DNA from: Gonatopus flavifemur
Lineage: Eukaryota > Arthropoda > Insecta > Hymenoptera > Dryinidae
Direction: 5' to 3'
Assembly: GCA_018340375.1 (NCBI GenBank)
Contig: JAFFJZ010000001.1
Span: forward strand, 37,564,001 to 37,628,000
DNA length: 64,000 bases
The notes below the pieces were generated by a model. It saw only the letters and a program-made list of their open reading frames with translations. It was not told where the DNA came from and did no database searches. Positions 1 through 12,900 of this stretch are shown here, in pieces. A program made the translations under genes and the position numbers. How positions within the stretch are numbered: the stretch's first letter is position 1; the number at the start of each line of letters is the position of its first letter.

Positions 1-664
1 ATTTTTTCTCAGTTGACAAACATTCTTTGAGAAGTCACGAACATTGTTTAGAAATGTACAGAAAATGAGTTGATTCTCAAATAATCTGGAAATTCACAAA
101 TCCGTGGATTTTTCACCGTATTTTTCTGCTTGGGAATTCACAAGTATTTTTCACAGTGTTCCTTTGAATCTCTTTATACATCCTCGAATTTTCCTCGATT
201 TATCTTTAACAACTACTACAGTTCCCTCTCTGAATAATGCCGAATGGTGTCTCCCTCATTCCTGTTAACGGCGAGCATTTGAGCGAGGAAGAGGTCCGCG
301 GCACTATTCACAGAGCGGACTGTACTATCAATGGTCGTTGTAACGCATGTTGATTTTGTTGAGTACAGCGAATACAATTTTAACATTTTTAGAAAAAGTA
401 AACAGAGAAAAAGTTTGTGTTAGAAACGGTATACTTAAAATTCGTGGTGAAAATTCACATATTAACAGATTTTCAATGTAAATTCAACACTTTTGTGTCA
501 ATTTCACAAATTCTTTTTGTCGATACTTAACATGAACTTTGAGTGGACCGTTGAGGACATGTACGTGTATTAAGAATACACCAAATTTTTTACTGTGTAT
601 TCTGGAGCCTCAAAAGATATTGTCTTACATCAGCATATTGGAAAGTTAAAATTGCACTCAAGTA
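1..664. other. Unassigned AT-rich sequence
   Basis: No gene, RNA or transposon end is recognisable on either strand. Open frames are short. Nothing further can be supported. Confidence 0.5.
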
Positions 665-1282
665 CCCGACTAGAAATTTACCCCATGGACCAGATCATGT
701 GAACTTTGATCCAGCCCAGGTCCTAGTAAGGCAACCTCGTCAGGACCTGATAAGTCATGTCACGCTTTACTAATATCAGGATCTTATGAGGCAAGACTAA
801 TAAGGATTTGATGCGGAATCCCATACCAAAACCTCCAGAATGAATTGGAATTAGAATATGAACAAGAAATCCACAACCCAAAAATGTTGTATTCGGCATG
901 CAGAGATCTAACTTGAAAGATATGCACGGTTGACATTTGTTCAGGAATATCTTCCTAATTTAGAGAGAATTTATTTCACTCAGGAGGAAACAATTTGAAA
1001 TTAAGACATTTTTGCATTCACTTTATTAAACTATGCTTTATAAACATATATGTTTATAATCTCAGGATAACCTGACAAGGTCTTGATGAGATCACAGCGA
1101 GGAAAACCTATTTCAACCTTCTAGGATAATTTAAGGGGAACCTAATTGGGATCAAACGGGCTCATCCCTACATGGGGCATCCGCATCTGATCCTGATTAG
1201 GATTTCAGCAGGTATAATTCCGGATGACCTTGTCAGGTCCTCATTATGTGTCAGGTTAACCCTATGATAATTTCCAGTCGGG
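665..1282. mobile_element. Non-autonomous element with CCCGACT ends, 618 bp
   Basis: The left end reads CCCGACTAGAAATTTACC. The reverse complement of the right end reads CCCGACTGGAAATTATC, a TIR of about 17 bp with few mismatches. The interior repeats degenerate copies of a short motif around AGGACCTGAYAAG and CTTGTCAGGTCC in both orientations (about 720-790 and 1070-1250). There is no coding capacity. No target-site duplication is visible, so the ends rest on the TIRs alone. It fits the CCC...GGG motif-amplified group seen elsewhere in the window. Confidence 0.6.
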
Positions 1283-1490
1283 ATTAGTTATGGATGAGTA
1301 GAAATTCGTAGTTCTAACAATCCACACTTAGTACTTGGAAATATTAAAACATCGATTGTTCCTGGTGTTAGTTCATTATTAAATTGAAAGATTCAGTAAC
1401 TGAATAATTATAGCATTCACAGTCCAATCCGAATTTTTTTGATACATACAAATTCTCGTAGATAATTCCTGACATTCAAGTGTATTGCTT

Positions 1491-3027
1491 TCCAACCAGA
1501 AATTTGCAACAGGCGCAGTACTGCATCAGTACTGGCCAAGACTGGAGGGGTACTAGCATTTGTCTGGGATGATAACGCTTTTCTGTACTGGGGATTGAGT
1601 ACTAATAGTATTATTCGCAGTCAGTGCAGTGCCTGTACTGGATCAGTATCTGGCCGACATTGAGCTCTCAGTAGGGTAAGGGAAGGTAATTTGGTGACAT
1701 CCAGTGTTTGATTGTAAATAACTTCCGTAAATGAATGAATAGGAACCTATACCTCATTTTGTACACGGAAAAAAGGAAACAGCAATGGTCACTGTGAATC
1801 ACAAAAATACATTGAAACTCAAATTTATTCTATGCAGTACTGCGTTTCCCAGTCCTCATTATTGTCCAGTCAGCGTTGATGCATTTCATTACAATACTCA
1901 TCACTGTGATCGCACTAATCCTCATTATCCAAGCGTGTTTTCATTTGTTTTCCAACCGATCGCTGTCATTCACAGTAACCAGTAGTGTTTTCTTTTTCCT
2001 GTGTACATTGTTCCACACGTTTTCAACAATTGTATAGAACACCAACGTTCCAAATTTGATCTGAATCAAAATATCCATAGGTAAGTGAATTTGTATTTGA
2101 GGTAGGTAAATTGGTGATGATGGAGGTAATTTGGCGATAGTGATAGGTTAATTTGATGATATAGAGAACACCACTGTTTGGTAATTAATAATTCTCCAAA
2201 ACGTTGAAACGCATAAAGCCATATACGAATATCTTTGCTATTCTTTGTCGTCAAATGTAGGAAAACATCCAAATAAGGATCAGTATACAAATTGGTTTGT
2301 GCATAGATGAAATTTATTGATGAACGTTGAATTCATGAACCATTTATGAAAACCCTCCATTTTCAGAACAACAAATCTCACACGTTTATACATCTTTATT
2401 CATTGAGAGAAATTAATTTCATTGAGATAAAAGACTTGATAAGTCCGTGATCATTATAGCAGTTCCAAAATCATCCTGAAAAACCTTATATTTCTTGCTC
2501 TGTTCATAAGGATATACCAACTTATACGTGACTATGAAAAATAACTTATCATGATAAAAAAATTCGTTCAAGTCTGCTCTTTCGTATGGCATAAAGAGTT
2601 TTTCCAATATATGTTTCATTTACTTCTAATAAATCAGAGAATACTAACTCACCAGTCAGAGGTTGTTCACAGAAGCACTATTCGATGTACAACACAAATC
2701 GTTTTATGCCAACAGCCAGAACGATATTGATCGTTATTGTTTAAAACCAATAGACAGAAATATGATTCCACTATCATTTGGTGTATTAATGGCACCATAG
2801 CCCTGCGGATGGTATTGTTTGCAATTGAAATTCAAGCTATCACCAATATACCTTTATCACCAAATTACATTCCTTTACCCTACTGGTTTATCAGTACAGA
2901 CATAGTAGTGTATTTCTATGTATCCAGCACTGATCCGGTAAGTGTTGGCCAAGTGTTGAAGACCCAATACTGGCACTGTACTGCATCTCTTGCCAACATT
3001 GGCATGATTCGGATTTTTCTGATTGGG
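1491..3027 (+). mobile_element. CCCAA-ended AGTACTGG-rich element, copy 1, split by a TA element
   Basis: The host element survives as 1491-1673 and 2883-3027. Both pieces match, in inverted orientation and in order, the uninterrupted copy at 29295-29622. The interior is dominated by degenerate AGTACTGG/CCAGTACT motifs. The ends read roughly CCAACCAGAAATTT and GATTGGG. The flanking dinucleotide is TT on both sides, whereas the other copy has TA. The apparent ORF at 2737-3033 is an accident of this repeat, since the paralogous copy carries the same frame. Confidence 0.85.
1674..2880. mobile_element. Nested TA-inserting element, 1207 bp, GGGTAAGG ends
   Basis: The ends are GGGTAAGGGAAGGTAATTTG and its near-perfect inverted complement, a TIR of about 27 bp, flanked by TA (1672-1673 and 2881-2882). 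It interrupts the CCCAA element. The related copy at 29295-29622 continues straight through the equivalent position, where one TA would have been the target. The interior has no long ORF. It contains sub-terminal-like variants of GGTAATTTGGTGA near 2095-2160. Known biology: a TA duplication is typical of Tc1/mariner-type transposases. Superfamily assignment is inference. Confidence 0.88.
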
Positions 3028-3889
3028 TTCTAGCCATAGCCTATTATTCCATATGTGTATGAATTAAATTCAAAATGTGAGTATGGTATTACTCATATGA
3101 AGTTCTGATCATGCGTAAATTTTGAATAAAAGATCGGTGAACTGTGTAAATTTCACAGTTAGAATTAAGAATAAACAATTAATCGTGTAAATCATGAACC
3201 AACATCTGCTCTTTACATTATAATGAAGTGTTTCTGTTTAGAATGATTTTGTAGCTTCAACTCACCAGAAGTGCCATCAGAAGATGCTTTCCAACAACGT
3301 GTTCACGTAGTACTTTGAAGAGAGTCCAATTACAGGAGATGAGAATTTCAAATCTTCTAATGAAATGTGATTGGATAGAACTGGTTGTAAAGTTTATTGC
3401 CAGATCTTTGTTACGGTCGGAATATGATTTATTGTCAATCCAGCTGAACATATCAGTAATTCATACGAATGGAGTTGGGATAAGCGAGAAATACGTATCC
3501 ATACGTTTCACAAACTCTCGTTCCAATATCACAATACCTCGCATTGTATGCACATGAGCAGCTTGACTGTAAAAGTAGCACATAAACCGTGAGCTTATGT
3601 TTATCATTCATTCAAACATGCAATTGAACATTTCATCTGTACATCATACACCACGCATATTCATTATGCGGGTGTCTCTAATGACATGACTCGCGGGCTT
3701 GAACAACTAACAATTTCATATCTGTTTTGAATACGATGGCCATATTTTCAACAAAACTGTTAATTCAGATAGATAATTAAATAATTCCAAAACATTCTGA
3801 TGAAGTTTGTATGGATATTTGTAAGCTTTTAATGGAAATGAAGAGAAGGAACATTGATATATTGTTATTGTGCATGAAATCAGTCGACC
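3028..3889. other. Unassigned sequence
   Basis: The stretch between two elements contains only short ORFs without recognisable domains (for example 3315-3557 plus and 3257-3451 minus, mutual shadows). No RNA gene or repeat was recognised. Confidence 0.4.
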
Positions 3890-4641
3890 CAGGCCCGGAT
3901 CAAGGGCGGGGGGGGGGGCAAACAGGACATCTTGCTTTGGGCGGCAATATCAGGGGGGCGACACAACGAGTACTAATCGAAATTTTCCATTTCAAACCCA
4001 ATGTGAAAAATAATTATAGTTTTATGTTCACTGTAAAAAAATTATGTGAGAATTACACAATATAGCATTGGTAATATGTTAGCCAATGATATATTGTAGA
4101 ATTTTATAAGGAATTTGTCATTTCCCCCAATGATTTATGATGTGATTTTACGCAATATAACATTGTGAGAAGTCACAATAATGTTCTGTATATTACCAAT
4201 GATATATTATGGACTACATGGAATTGTTTTACAGTGTATGCAGTAAGCAGAAATACTCTAACAATCATATTGGAAATCCATTTCGAGTGTACGTGTAAGT
4301 GTGATATGGAATTAAAATTTCCAAAAGTTACAATTTTTAAGAACTTCAATTGAGTCGGACAGAGAATAAAAAATTTCAAAAGTGTGAGTTTTTTTCATTT
4401 TCAAGGAACATTGTTCCTCAAAATCATTTTTTTTTTAATTTATAGTTCTATGATTCTGATGGACAAATCGGTTTCTTCCTTTAAATCGCCTATCTCTATA
4501 TCACACATTTTGAACATCATAAAATAGTAATGTTTTGGGTTTCATCAAATTTCCTATTATTCTGAAGAGACGAAGGGCGGGGGGGGGGGGGGGGGAATTC
4601 CATATTTGTACCCCAACGAGAATGCTCTGGATCCGGGCCTG
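3890..4641. mobile_element. hAT-like non-autonomous element, 752 bp, with 8-bp TSD
   Basis: Perfect 12-bp inverted ends CAGGCCCGGATC / GATCCGGGCCTG are flanked by a perfect 8-bp duplication AGTCGACC (3882-3889 and 4642-4649). Known biology: CAGNNCCGG-type ends with an 8-bp TSD are characteristic of hAT elements. Near each end lies a G run (11 G at 3908-3918, 17 G at 4579-4595), preceded by AAGGGC. The interior is AT-rich with no transposase ORF, so it is non-autonomous. The perfect TSD and ends suggest a fairly recent insertion. Confidence 0.92.
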
Positions 4642-7600
4642 AGTCGACCCAGTATTTACGCAAACAATGATGGGGGACATCAGAGTGCATGGTCCATACG
4701 TGGAAGTGATTTCTTTATACTCAGCAGAAATGAATTATTTCATGTTTGCAACAGGGTTTTTTTCTTCTTATTGTCAACAAAATAATAAGGATTAATTCCA
4801 TGGAATTACGAAAACTGTAAAGAGAAGGAGAACATCCGACTTTTTATGAATCTAATGTGATGAAGAATAATTTTTATTCGTATTTGATCGCAAGATTCAC
4901 TGAACTGCAAAAACAGTGATAAGAATATTATTATCCTTGCGATAGGGATTCTCATCCAGTCCAAAGATAATATAATTTCCATACGTGCGCTCCAGAAAAA
5001 ATTCGGAGAAAGTTCCTCAAAACGAGGTTTGCTGCTGAGTGTTTTATGTTTTCTATCTCGAATTCGATGGGACTAAAAATTCAGCATGGAGCCCTCGTCT
5101 GTTTATCATATTCACGTTAAATCATTTCACAATTCATTTGATGATATTTTTAATGACAAAAAGCGTGAAGATAAAATTAAACCTTTCCAATTCTAAACGT
5201 TCGAAATGAGGACATTGATAAAGGACGAGATGATAGATGAAAATATACAGAGTCATTGTAAATAAGAAGTTGATATTGTTGGAGATTATTGAATTTTCCC
5301 AAAAATTAATGATCCCTCGATACTCTGCTTGGAGTTGTTCATGAACCACCATGTGTACATGTGACCAACACAACAATATTTCAGTTTGACCATTGTTGAT
5401 CATCGTGATGATGAATAATTCTACGTGGTAATCGCACGGGAACGCGCACGTAGATTTCGCTCGAGTGAGTTCGATCTAGTTGAAAGCAAGTTTATCAGGT
5501 ATAGGCAAGTTTGCTCATGGAACTGACTAATCGCGATGTGCTCATGCTGGAGACCAAATTACCGTTAGTTCGTTACACTTGAGAATCGTAGAGCATAAGT
5601 TAGTTGCTGATCTCGCAATTCTATAGTCCATGCGAATCAACTAAATAAGATTATTGAATACAGGTAAACTATTCGAATTCATGTGCTAGGAATTATGAAG
5701 GAGGAACAAGCGATCATAATGAGAATCGTTCGATGTTCCGAAAGATGCGACGAGAACGGTACAGTGTTCTCTTGAGTTTGCGTCGTTCGGTACTTAAAAT
5801 TTGGAACTGAGCATTTCAGTTTCATTAATTTTATTCTAAGTTTACTTCACATAAGTAGTTAACCGAAGGTAGAACTTTCAGTTTACTTCAAATTCACAGT
5901 GAATTTTCAAGTTTGTGGAGTCTTCTTTTAAACTCTTTCGAATTATGATGTTCATTTCTCTAAAGCGGAAATGACTTCAATAGATTCCAAAGATGTCTTT
6001 CGTGATAATTCTACTTTCTCTCCAACAGTGTTTCCCCCAGGAAGGAATCGAAATTCAAATCGCAAAGGTTGAATTCCAATATCTTCTACGAGAATGAACC
6101 TTGGTCTTCCAGGTTTCGAGCAGATTTTCCACAACCCTGGCTGGATACCCAATTTGTGTACATAGATATTCAATCAAAGACTATCATGAGAATGAATTGA
6201 TCATCTATATCAATGATCTACTCTGCAATTATGGATAATTGTTGATCTTACATGTGAGTTCTTGGATATTTAAAGCATGAGAATGCCCTGCGGAAATAAT
6301 ATGAACGAGATATTCATTTCAAGCAATTTTCAATCATTTAGGTAGAAAATTTAACATTTGTTCCGCATTTCTTTCACGGGAATTCCTCAATTCAACCATA
6401 GAGCGAAAAGGAATAGAGAAATTTGACAAAGATAATGAAAGCCCAGAGTTTTGGTGGAATATCGGGGAGTAATTTCGTTGAGAAAAATGGAATGTTGAGT
6501 GGCATATGATCAAAAGAATCTATGAGGATCGGGTGTTTTTGAAGAATACCAAAGTTCTCTTCGCATATGATTTATATACCGCAACTGTCATGAAGTTCAC
6601 CATCATTTCACTGCAATATCTCACGCGAGAAATCAACATGCCGATTGTCTACCCAGTCACGTTGCACGATTGATAAATATTCAGATATTATTGTCTGTAT
6701 AAAGCATGAACGCGAAAAGTTGGCACTTTGAAGTAGTTCACGCACTCTAATTTTGCCTGACTAATGAATCATTCTATTATCTAATATATATTTATGCAAG
6801 TTTTTTCTGAACTTTCAAACAAATTTTAGGGAGTTTTCCTTGAAAGAATTCTGAAGCCTGATATTTATGGATTCATAATTCTTTAGTCATATCAAATAAG
6901 AGAAAATGTTTGAATTGATTAAATGGAATGATATTTTTGTGTGCTTCGAAAGATTCAACTTCATTAGATAATAGGCGATTCCGTTAGATTTAATTCATTG
7001 AGGCAGTGACAAGTGATCAATTGGTCGAATTGAAAGACAGTTTCATCGATAATACCATTGTCAACTGTGCTCCCATTTCCCTATCTTTAATTCATTAGAT
7101 TTAGTGCTCAATCTGTCAAGAGACATTGATTGACATTTGAAGTTTCAACATCCAAAAGTGTGAGGAATTAGATTCAGATTCAAATTTTTCCCAAATTCCT
7201 TAAGTGCTCATGAGGTAATTAACCTCACAACTAATTTGATGAAATCTCTAAAACCTACTCGGTTTGATCAACATATTTCATTGTTGATCTATCTTTATAA
7301 CACTGTGAAGAGAATTTCGGTAAATCTACCGAAGCTTCACATTGGAATCAGGCTCCTTGGCTGGATTCCTTGCCAGTGCCTAACAAAGATCTCACGGGGG
7401 TCTCGACAGATCTGTGAATCCCGTTGCTAGGGAAGCTGTTCAAAAACAATGGATACGATTACAGTAGGTAAAACATTTCAAAAATTTTGGTAAATTAATC
7501 GTATCTTTCAGAAGAATCTCAAAAAAGTTGGTATTCAATCGAAAAACCATATTTCCGATATAAATATCAAAATCCTGATAATTTTTTTCAGTTTCTATCT

Positions 7601-7713
7601 GAAATTTCTATCTATCTAGAGAAATTCTATCTGAATTTGCTGCCTGGATTATAGGAAAAGTTACCAATGTTTTCTACATTGAAATTTTATCCTTCAAATT
7701 CCTTATGGTATTA
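4642..7713. other. Long featureless AT-rich stretch
   Basis: About 3 kb with no recognisable gene, TIR pair, tandem array or RNA gene. All open frames are under 90 codons and have no recognisable domain. It could be intron or intergenic DNA. Confidence 0.45.
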
Positions 7714-8378
7714 CTCATACAGAAATTCACTATTGGCGCTAGCATGGCGCAAAGTAGATGAAGTATGGCCGAGCTTGGCAACCAAGCATGGCGCAACACT
7801 GAAATGATAACATCATTTTATGATTTATCAATGTGTTTTTCCAATGAAGCCCCATCATTGGTGCAGAAATGGCAATGAAATAGACCATCATTGGCAAACA
7901 ATAGAAAAATTTGTTTATCGATATTAGGCCTTATTTGAGCCTTATATATTCTTTGTATACATCTCTCCCTACTCGCGAGAAACACTACATCGGTAACTTA
8001 GCTAGCAATTCAGCCATCAAAAGTTGGAATTAAGGAGCATGCCAATATTGAGCCATCCTATTACCAATGATCGGCGCTACATTGAAAACTAATTTATATC
8101 CAGGCTAGACCAAAGTTTGTGGCAATATTCAACCACGTGCCAAAAGATCCTCACTCTCGATAGAATCTATCGTTCGGTCAATGTTGGACCAAGCATGAGC
8201 TTAGCAAACGCCAGGCCTGGGGGAATCATGAATCAATGGTAGGCTGACAACCTAAATTCGTTGAACACCGATATCGGCGCAACATTATATTTATAGATTG
8301 CCAAACCTTGCCTGTCAACATTCCGCCAAGCTATATCCTATTGTCAGCATTGGCGGAACCTAAAAATTTTTATATGGG
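7714..8378. mobile_element. TTGGC-rich motif-amplified element
   Basis: The interior is crowded with degenerate TTGGC / GCCAA / CATGGCGC motifs in both orientations across more than 600 bp. The probable ends are CTCATACAGAAATT on the left and AAAATTTTTATATGGG on the right; the reverse complement of the right end is CCCATATAAAAATTTT. The flanking dinucleotides (TA and AT) do not match, so the boundaries are less secure than in other elements. No ORF of interest. Confidence 0.5.
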
Positions 8379-9299
8379 ATATTTCTGATGAGTTATTATG
8401 TCGTAACGTGAAAGTCGTATCAAGTTCTCAATATATTTGTTTTTCTACTTATTGTTTCAAGTGCTTCTTCATTCGTGATCCTACCCACTCATCTGATTCT
8501 AAGCATTTTTCTCTAACACTACAATACAAAGGCCTCAATTCTGTGCTTGTCAGCTCTCTCCTTTGTCCAGATCTCGTAGTCAGTTGAGCTTAGTACTCAA
8601 GACGTGAATCTTGAAGGTTGTTTTCCTGAAACATAGAACAAAAAAATAAATGTCCTTGTAAAGTATTGCTTTTTTCACTAACATCATTCTATGGCTTATG
8701 TTTGTTCTATCTTTATTATTTCTTGAAACCATACTTGATCTATAAGTGAATTCTCCGATTTGTTCGATTGATTTTATTCCTAGGGTGACTGTCGTTCTTC
8801 CCAAATTTCCTCTCGTTGTGAAAAATTGTCAATTTTCTTTTTTCTATATCGGTATTCAAGTAAATATGTACATTTTGCTCAAGATAGGTTGTGATTCAGT
8901 ACTCTTTACAGTGAATATGGCATAATCCTCTTATGAGTCCATATTTGATTGTATTTCTTTCTTGTGACTTTAGAAATTAAATATTCTCAGGATTCTATAT
9001 CATTTCGAGTTACAATATGGTTTTGATCCGATTCTCAACAGGATACGTGTAGTGACTGATGAGTAATTGATTTATGCTCCGAGAGAAATAAATAACATAC
9101 ATGTATACGTAAACTGAAAAAACTGTTCACTTGTCGTGACTAAAAATTTTGATGAACAAAACACGACCTCAACTTTAGTTCCCTCAACTCAATATTGGAA
9201 AATTTATAGCCTCTTGAACTGGGAATTTTTGTTGCAACAAACAATATTTCAGTTCAAGCAACTCAAATTTTCTACTTGATGTATTGCTTCCTCGTTGAG
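8379..9299. other. Unassigned AT-rich sequence
   Basis: No gene, RNA gene, tandem repeat or TIR pair was recognised in this interval. Confidence 0.4.
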
Positions 9300-9358
9300 A
9301 GGAAGCTTAGTTTAGTGGTCGTTTCGGAGGGTCGACAAAAACCGTGATTTCACACCCA
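9300..9358 (+). ncRNA. tRNA-like fragment abutting the ~485-bp repeat
   Basis: The stretch contains an A-box-like TTAGTTTAGTGGTCG followed about 25 bp later by a B-box-like GTGATTTCACACC, roughly the spacing seen in tRNA-derived promoters. No acceptor stem or intact T stem can be drawn. It may be a decayed SINE head, because the repeat at 9359 starts immediately after it, but chance is possible. Confidence 0.25.
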
Positions 9359-9930
9359 CGCATATCTCCATTTTTCATTATCCGATTTCAATAGAACTTA
9401 TAGTAGGTTTCGATTATGATCTGATAGTCATCCCAAATAAGTTTCATCCCAATCGGTTGGAAACTTTAGAAATTTTTTGTTCGTGATCTGCGTTTTTGGA
9501 CAATATTTTGAAACTATGCCTTCCCTATGTTCCTATCATCCGAATGCCGTGGAACTCTGAGAATATTCAGTTCACAAGGTGTTAGTTGAATGATCTCAAT
9601 TTCAAGCGAATCGGAAGTGAGGGAAGGAAAAGATAAGTACATACCTTCGAAACGGAATTTGAAAAATTTTTGTAAATATCGTTATCATGCGGATATTTCT
9701 GTTCCTATCATCCGATCGTCATAGAATTTGGACCACAGTTTCATGCAGTGTCAATGGTGGTTTCATGCAAGTTTCAACTAGATCCTTACAGGAGAACGGG
9801 AGAGGGAGAGGGAACGTGTTAGCGAAAATTATGATGTTGCGACCTCGCATATCTTCGGTCCCTGTTATCCGATTGCAATGAAACTTATACCACGTTTCAC
9901 TTATGGTTTGATAGTGGTTTTTTTAAGTTG
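9359..9930 (+). repeat. Tandem repeat of ~485-bp unit, partial array, copy 1
   Basis: The segment starting CGCATATCTCCATTTTTC at 9359 recurs in diverged form at 9846, giving a period of about 487 bp. Each unit carries variants of TTATCCGATTGCAATGAAAC and CCTATCATCCGAT. The same unit order occurs on the opposite strand at 46271-47815. This copy runs without interruption through the position (about 9568, ...GAATATTCAG...) where the 46-47 kb copy carries a transposon. No protein is encoded. Confidence 0.8.
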
Positions 9931-12900
9931 TGTTCCCACACGAACGTGGAATTAGTTATGGTTTCTCACATTAGTTGCGTTCGAATTGGGTTTCAAATCC
10001 TTAATAACTGACCCAAAGGGGCAGTTTTGTGAACACCATCATAGAACCATCATTGAAGCATGGTATGAGTTTTTGTTTTTCAACACAAACGAGGAAGCCA
10101 TGTGCCAATTCGCAGAGGTTTTGAGTTACTATAACTAAAGAGTTCTCTCAATGTATGGAGCAATATTCATATCTGATAAGATTGTAACCTTCGTTTAGCT
10201 CAATTAAAAACGCCAAATCATCGCGCATGACCTTTTTCGCTCCTATTACGTGTCTCAATGGGAATATAAGTAATCCATAATGGTTGATATTCTTCTTCTT
10301 TCATTCTAATGGAATTTCCAATGAGGCTATTCACATCTAAAACTATTTTACGAGATAGCTAAACAGGCTGAGATTCCTGTAAAATATCTTCCGGTCTATT
10401 GAGGAAGTAAATGCAGAAAGCATCACGTAGTAATGCGAATTCCGGAATTCTTGCAATATCTTCGAATGTACAAGCATGTGAGAGTGTTTTCTCCTCCGCT
10501 TTCCACTTTATGATTCTGCTCTCGGAAACATTTTTGAATATATATTTCGAACATTTGCTTCAACTTCTCTTGGAAAATACATGCCGTGAAGTCATGTATT
10601 ATATCTCGATTCACGATTCAGAAGTGATAGAATGCACTCCATTGAATACATTTTAATTCACCTTGTCCATTTTTGTGCCTCAATTCATTCAGGGAGAAAT
10701 AAATTTTGAAGAACGTTGGAAATAAGGAATGTATATTCATAAATGGATTTTCATTATTCGCATGTGATTTCCGAGAACTGATTCGAATCGGGAATTTTAG
10801 ATTGATATTGAAATTCCTTAACTGTTTGGGAACGAGGATTTAGCTCTTCGGAAATGAAAATTGTCGTGATTATCATATTTTGGAATGCAGTGATATGGAG
10901 GGGAATTAGTTGATGATTCAAATGGAAATGAATTGAAGAATGTTATCAGAGATTAGAATTTAGGATCAAGTGATCGTTCCGACAGATGAAATAGAAAACA
11001 AATTTGCTTGGATGAAATCGAATTCTCACAGACTCTGATAGAAAGATAGTCGTTGGAGTATATGAATAAACTCATCTTGTTCTCCTGTTCTTCATCTAAA
11101 AACGTATCCCGATAATGAATATCAAAACATGTTGAAATATACTTGTTTCGTCAAAATCCACTCGTTCTGGTTTGTACTCATTCTTGCAAAATTTTCTTAT
11201 TTTCTTCATTCAAACATGGAAAATAATATGGAAATTTTGCAAGTTTGAGGAAATGGAGATGTTTCACAAAGTTTAATAAATGCAGATTAAATACATTAAT
11301 TTAAAATCCACCTATGAAGCTTGTGTTCCCTCGGGAAAACAATAAACATTCCTTTTTCCATCGATAAATTCTTCATTCCACATATATTTTCCAGCGCACT
11401 CGAATTATCATACGTTAAAAGATATCCTTGCCAGGGGATGTTGCGGAGAGAACTGGAATTCCTATAATCGAAGACTGGAATTTTCCAATACTTTCCCGTA
11501 GATTATTTTTCGCTGTGTACAGATGAGTTTACCGATACAAGGGAGAATAAAACTTAATTCAAACAGAGAATGATATTCGTTGAATCCAACAGCGCACAAC
11601 AATGCAAGATTCGAATCCAATTCAGAAGCTTATAAAAGGATAGTTAGAGCGCATTACGCTCTTGAGCACGTATGAAACGTTCCCGATCGTAAGCTCAATA
11701 CGAATACTACTCTATACACTTGGCACTTGGCACTTTTGTATTTATGAAAATAATGTACGAGCTCTTCAGGTTCCAATAATATGACTATATTGGGCACGTG
11801 ACGTGTTTCGTGACACGTGTGTTCTGACTCAGAATCCTGACTCTCCCTCTGTCTCAACTATACTCGCCCCTTTTAACACCCGTCTCGTCTACCTAATCAC
11901 TCGAGCGCAACATACAGTCATAAGCGATTATTCTTGATGGTGTGTGAACTATCTGATGTTCTTTGTACCCCATTTATACATCGATATATTATAAGCCATA
12001 CACAAAACACACACATTGTTTTCACATGGAGGTATAACATCGATTGAGAATGAGTCACGGTAGGGATATACGTATACACACACCAGTTGTTTGGCTTCAT
12101 TGAACACAAATGCCAGATTTTCCCCGGAAGTAAAGACCATAATATAACAATATACTTTCTGTTTATACTCAAATATGTCTCCTCAGTGGTTCTGGTTCTT
12201 GTATCACTCGAATTGGATTTTATCTACGACGAGATTTGTTTTCCACAATATCAATCCCCATTCTCTTGAATTCATCCCTATGTATAATCTCGTATATAAG
12301 CACATTATTATCACGTGATTCGAACATTATTACGAGCGAGAGAGAATAATCTGTATCATATAGTGTACTAAGATTTGAGATATCCGATACAATAATTATT
12401 TCACACAAAAATGAGAACATTAGATATCGGTGGTAGAAAATGCTAGGAGAAATCTAGAAACTTCATTTCTGGATGCATATCAGAGAATTTTTCATTGTTC
12501 GAAATTATACATCGAGGACTTTCCAAGGCATAATCATAATTTTCCGCGGAACATAATCCACGGTAGAGAACAATAGACAGTATCATTAGCAGCCAGCATT
12601 TATAAAGTTTTACGAATCATCCGAGTAAAAGATTTTCACGACACGAGAAGAATTATTCTTCGCTGATTTAATTTGAGCAGCAAAAAGAATAAGGGGGTAA
12701 TTTAATAAATTAACTTATCCGATCTTTTGATGTACCTAAATGAAATACGGTGGCGTAGAAACTGAATTGTTGTTGAATGGTTGAATGCAATAGTAGAAGT
12801 CCTTCATTCCGGTGTGTCTCTCTATTTCATTTCGTCTTCTCTCATCTTTAAAATCCATACCTCCTCTTTTTCCTCGCTTTTCATCTTTGTGTCACTCAAT

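Noticed and set aside
2737..3033. 98-codon ORF with an apparent paralogue at 29289-29498 (shared YFYVSSTDP and VGQVLKTQYWHC)
   Set aside because: Both frames lie in two copies of the same AGTACTGG-rich transposable element. Similarity is at DNA level across and beyond the frames, including sequence out of frame, so it is not evidence of a protein family.
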